NCBI GenBank assembly: GCA_003661365.1
Contig: QMVZ01000119.1
Location: 1-5,192, forward strand
Direction of reading: 5' to 3'
Length of the DNA: 5,192 bases
Source: Thermoproteota archaeon
Lineage (GTDB): Archaea > Korarchaeota > Korarchaeia > Korarchaeales > Korarchaeaceae
The notes beneath the pieces are model-generated. The model was not told where the DNA came from. It did not search any database and saw only the letters and a program-made list of their open reading frames with translations. Both the position numbers and the translations under genes were made by a program. Shown here piece after piece: positions 4,750 through 5,192 of the stretch (position 1 is the first letter of the stretch; each line of letters starts with the position of its first letter).

Positions 4750-5116
4750 AGAACTTAATGATTTTGTCTGCATGCTCGATAAGCCTCTTAGCTTCCCCTT
4801 TGGTGTAGCGAGCTCTAGGAGATCCTGATGGATGGGCGTTTGGATATCTTGTAGGAATGTAAGCCTTGTCCAGTTCCAAAGCCTCATCTATAAGCTCTTC
4901 TAAGACTCGATGTTTTCCCGATAGCTCCTTGAGCAAGTCAGCTACCGAGTGCCCCCACGCCTCAGCACCCATCTTCTGAAAGACTGCCTTAACCGCTTTC
5001 TCTGCAGCCTGCTGAGAGGAAAAACATGCCCAATCGTAAAAGCCTCGCTCCATATCACTTCGGGCATGCTCCAAATCCCCTTCTGCTTGATCCATCCAAT
5101 CATGACTTCTTTCCAT
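4724..5116 (-). CDS. HEPN-domain protein (PF05168-type), putative toxin
   Basis: This 130-residue helical protein matches the HEPN layout throughout. It has W7 and QAEGDLEHARSDM in helix 1, FYDWACFSSQQAAEKAVKAV (26-45) in helix 2, GHSVADLLKEL (55-65), LDKAYIPTRYPNAHP (82-96) and a closing helix. RYPNAH forms an Rx4H motif with Arg90 and His95, matching the RNase motif of active HEPN proteins. Many relatives have a different residue at the His position, so catalytic competence is likely but unproven. ATG at 5116 is preceded at six bases by AGGAG (5123-5127), one of the best ribosome-binding sites in the window. Unlike mntA-hepT, here the HEPN gene comes first and its end is overlapped by the nucleotidyltransferase gene. 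It is the first gene after the candidate promoter and so likely heads the transcription unit. Confidence 0.88.
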   Translation of the reverse strand: MERSHDWMDQAEGDLEHARSDMERGFYDWACFSSQQAAEKAVKAVFQKMGAEAWGHSVADLLKELSGKHRVLEELIDEALELDKAYIPTRYPNAHPSGSPRARYTKGEAKRLIEHADKIIKFCADLLSKI

Positions 5117-5144
5117 TCCAATCTCCTAAATTAAAAATCCTCTA

Positions 5145-5172
5145 TTTATATCTACAAATTTCTACTTAACAA
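5145..5172 (-). promoter_or_regulatory. Candidate sigma-70-type promoter for the cluster
   Basis: On the minus strand TTGTTA (5167-5172) and TATAAA (5145-5150) are separated by 16 bases, about 30 bases before the HEPN ATG at 5116. Each box differs from consensus by one or two bases. The surrounding sequence is very A+T-rich, so a chance match is possible. A direct repeat, GTAGA-AATTT-GTAGA (5151-5165), fills the spacer and could be an operator. Confidence 0.35.
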
Positions 5173-5192
5173 TCCATCAGGCCACCTCAAGA

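Noticed and set aside
4750..4887. 46-residue N-terminal extension of the MNT at 4414-4749
   Set aside because: It runs antiphase inside the HEPN coding sequence and has no family resemblance; homologues start near RIFYPKF.
5148..5170. Resemblance to a Cas12a CRISPR repeat (AATTTCTACT with nearby ATCTAC)
   Set aside because: The halves are in the wrong order and no repeat-spacer array is present; it is an A+T-rich direct repeat.

Overview
The window is a same-strand (minus) cluster of small genes. Almost all belong to two protein classes that act together in toxin-antitoxin and defence modules: nucleotidyltransferase-fold proteins (five) and HEPN-domain proteins (three). Short open frames, overlapping stop/start codons, Shine-Dalgarno sites and one Sec signal peptide indicate a bacterium. 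Frequent AGG/AGA arginine codons and the density of HEPN/MNT genes would fit a thermophilic or anaerobic lineage, but nothing here fixes the taxon. No rRNA, tRNA, transposase or CRISPR array was seen.

Layout in transcription order (right to left). A candidate promoter lies at about 5145-5172. Module 1 is HEPN (4724-5116) then MNT nucleotidyltransferase (4414-4749). A small predicted secreted protein of unknown function follows (3940-4317). Module 2 is a DUF6036/AbiEii-like nucleotidyltransferase (3428-3922) joined by a 4-base ATGA overlap to a 59-residue partner (3252-3431). Next is a roughly 50-residue gene broken by an apparent one-base deletion (3066-3217). Module 3 is a canonical MntA-HepT pair (2627-3037 and 2203-2634) with intact GSX10DXD and RX4HXY motifs. 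Module 4 is an MNT (1825-2178) with a UPF0332-type HEPN (1424-1828), joined by ATGA. After a 348-base gap that holds a truncated copy of a small partner gene, module 5 follows: a 67-residue protein (872-1075) and a second DUF6036-like nucleotidyltransferase (375-875), overlapping at TTGA. The left 374 bases hold a fragmentary open frame leaving the window and degenerate sequence.

In MntA-HepT, known from Shewanella oneidensis, the HEPN protein is a toxic RNase and the nucleotidyltransferase neutralises it by adding AMP to a tyrosine. Modules 1, 3 and 4 probably follow that logic, though only module 3 carries the full signature. Modules 2 and 5 pair a different nucleotidyltransferase subfamily with very small basic proteins whose role is unknown to me. 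Their opposite gene orders, and the two broken relatives nearby, suggest a site where such modules are gained and decay. Base composition differs between modules (18/60 G+C at 1921-1980, 35/60 at 2401-2460), which fits separate origins.
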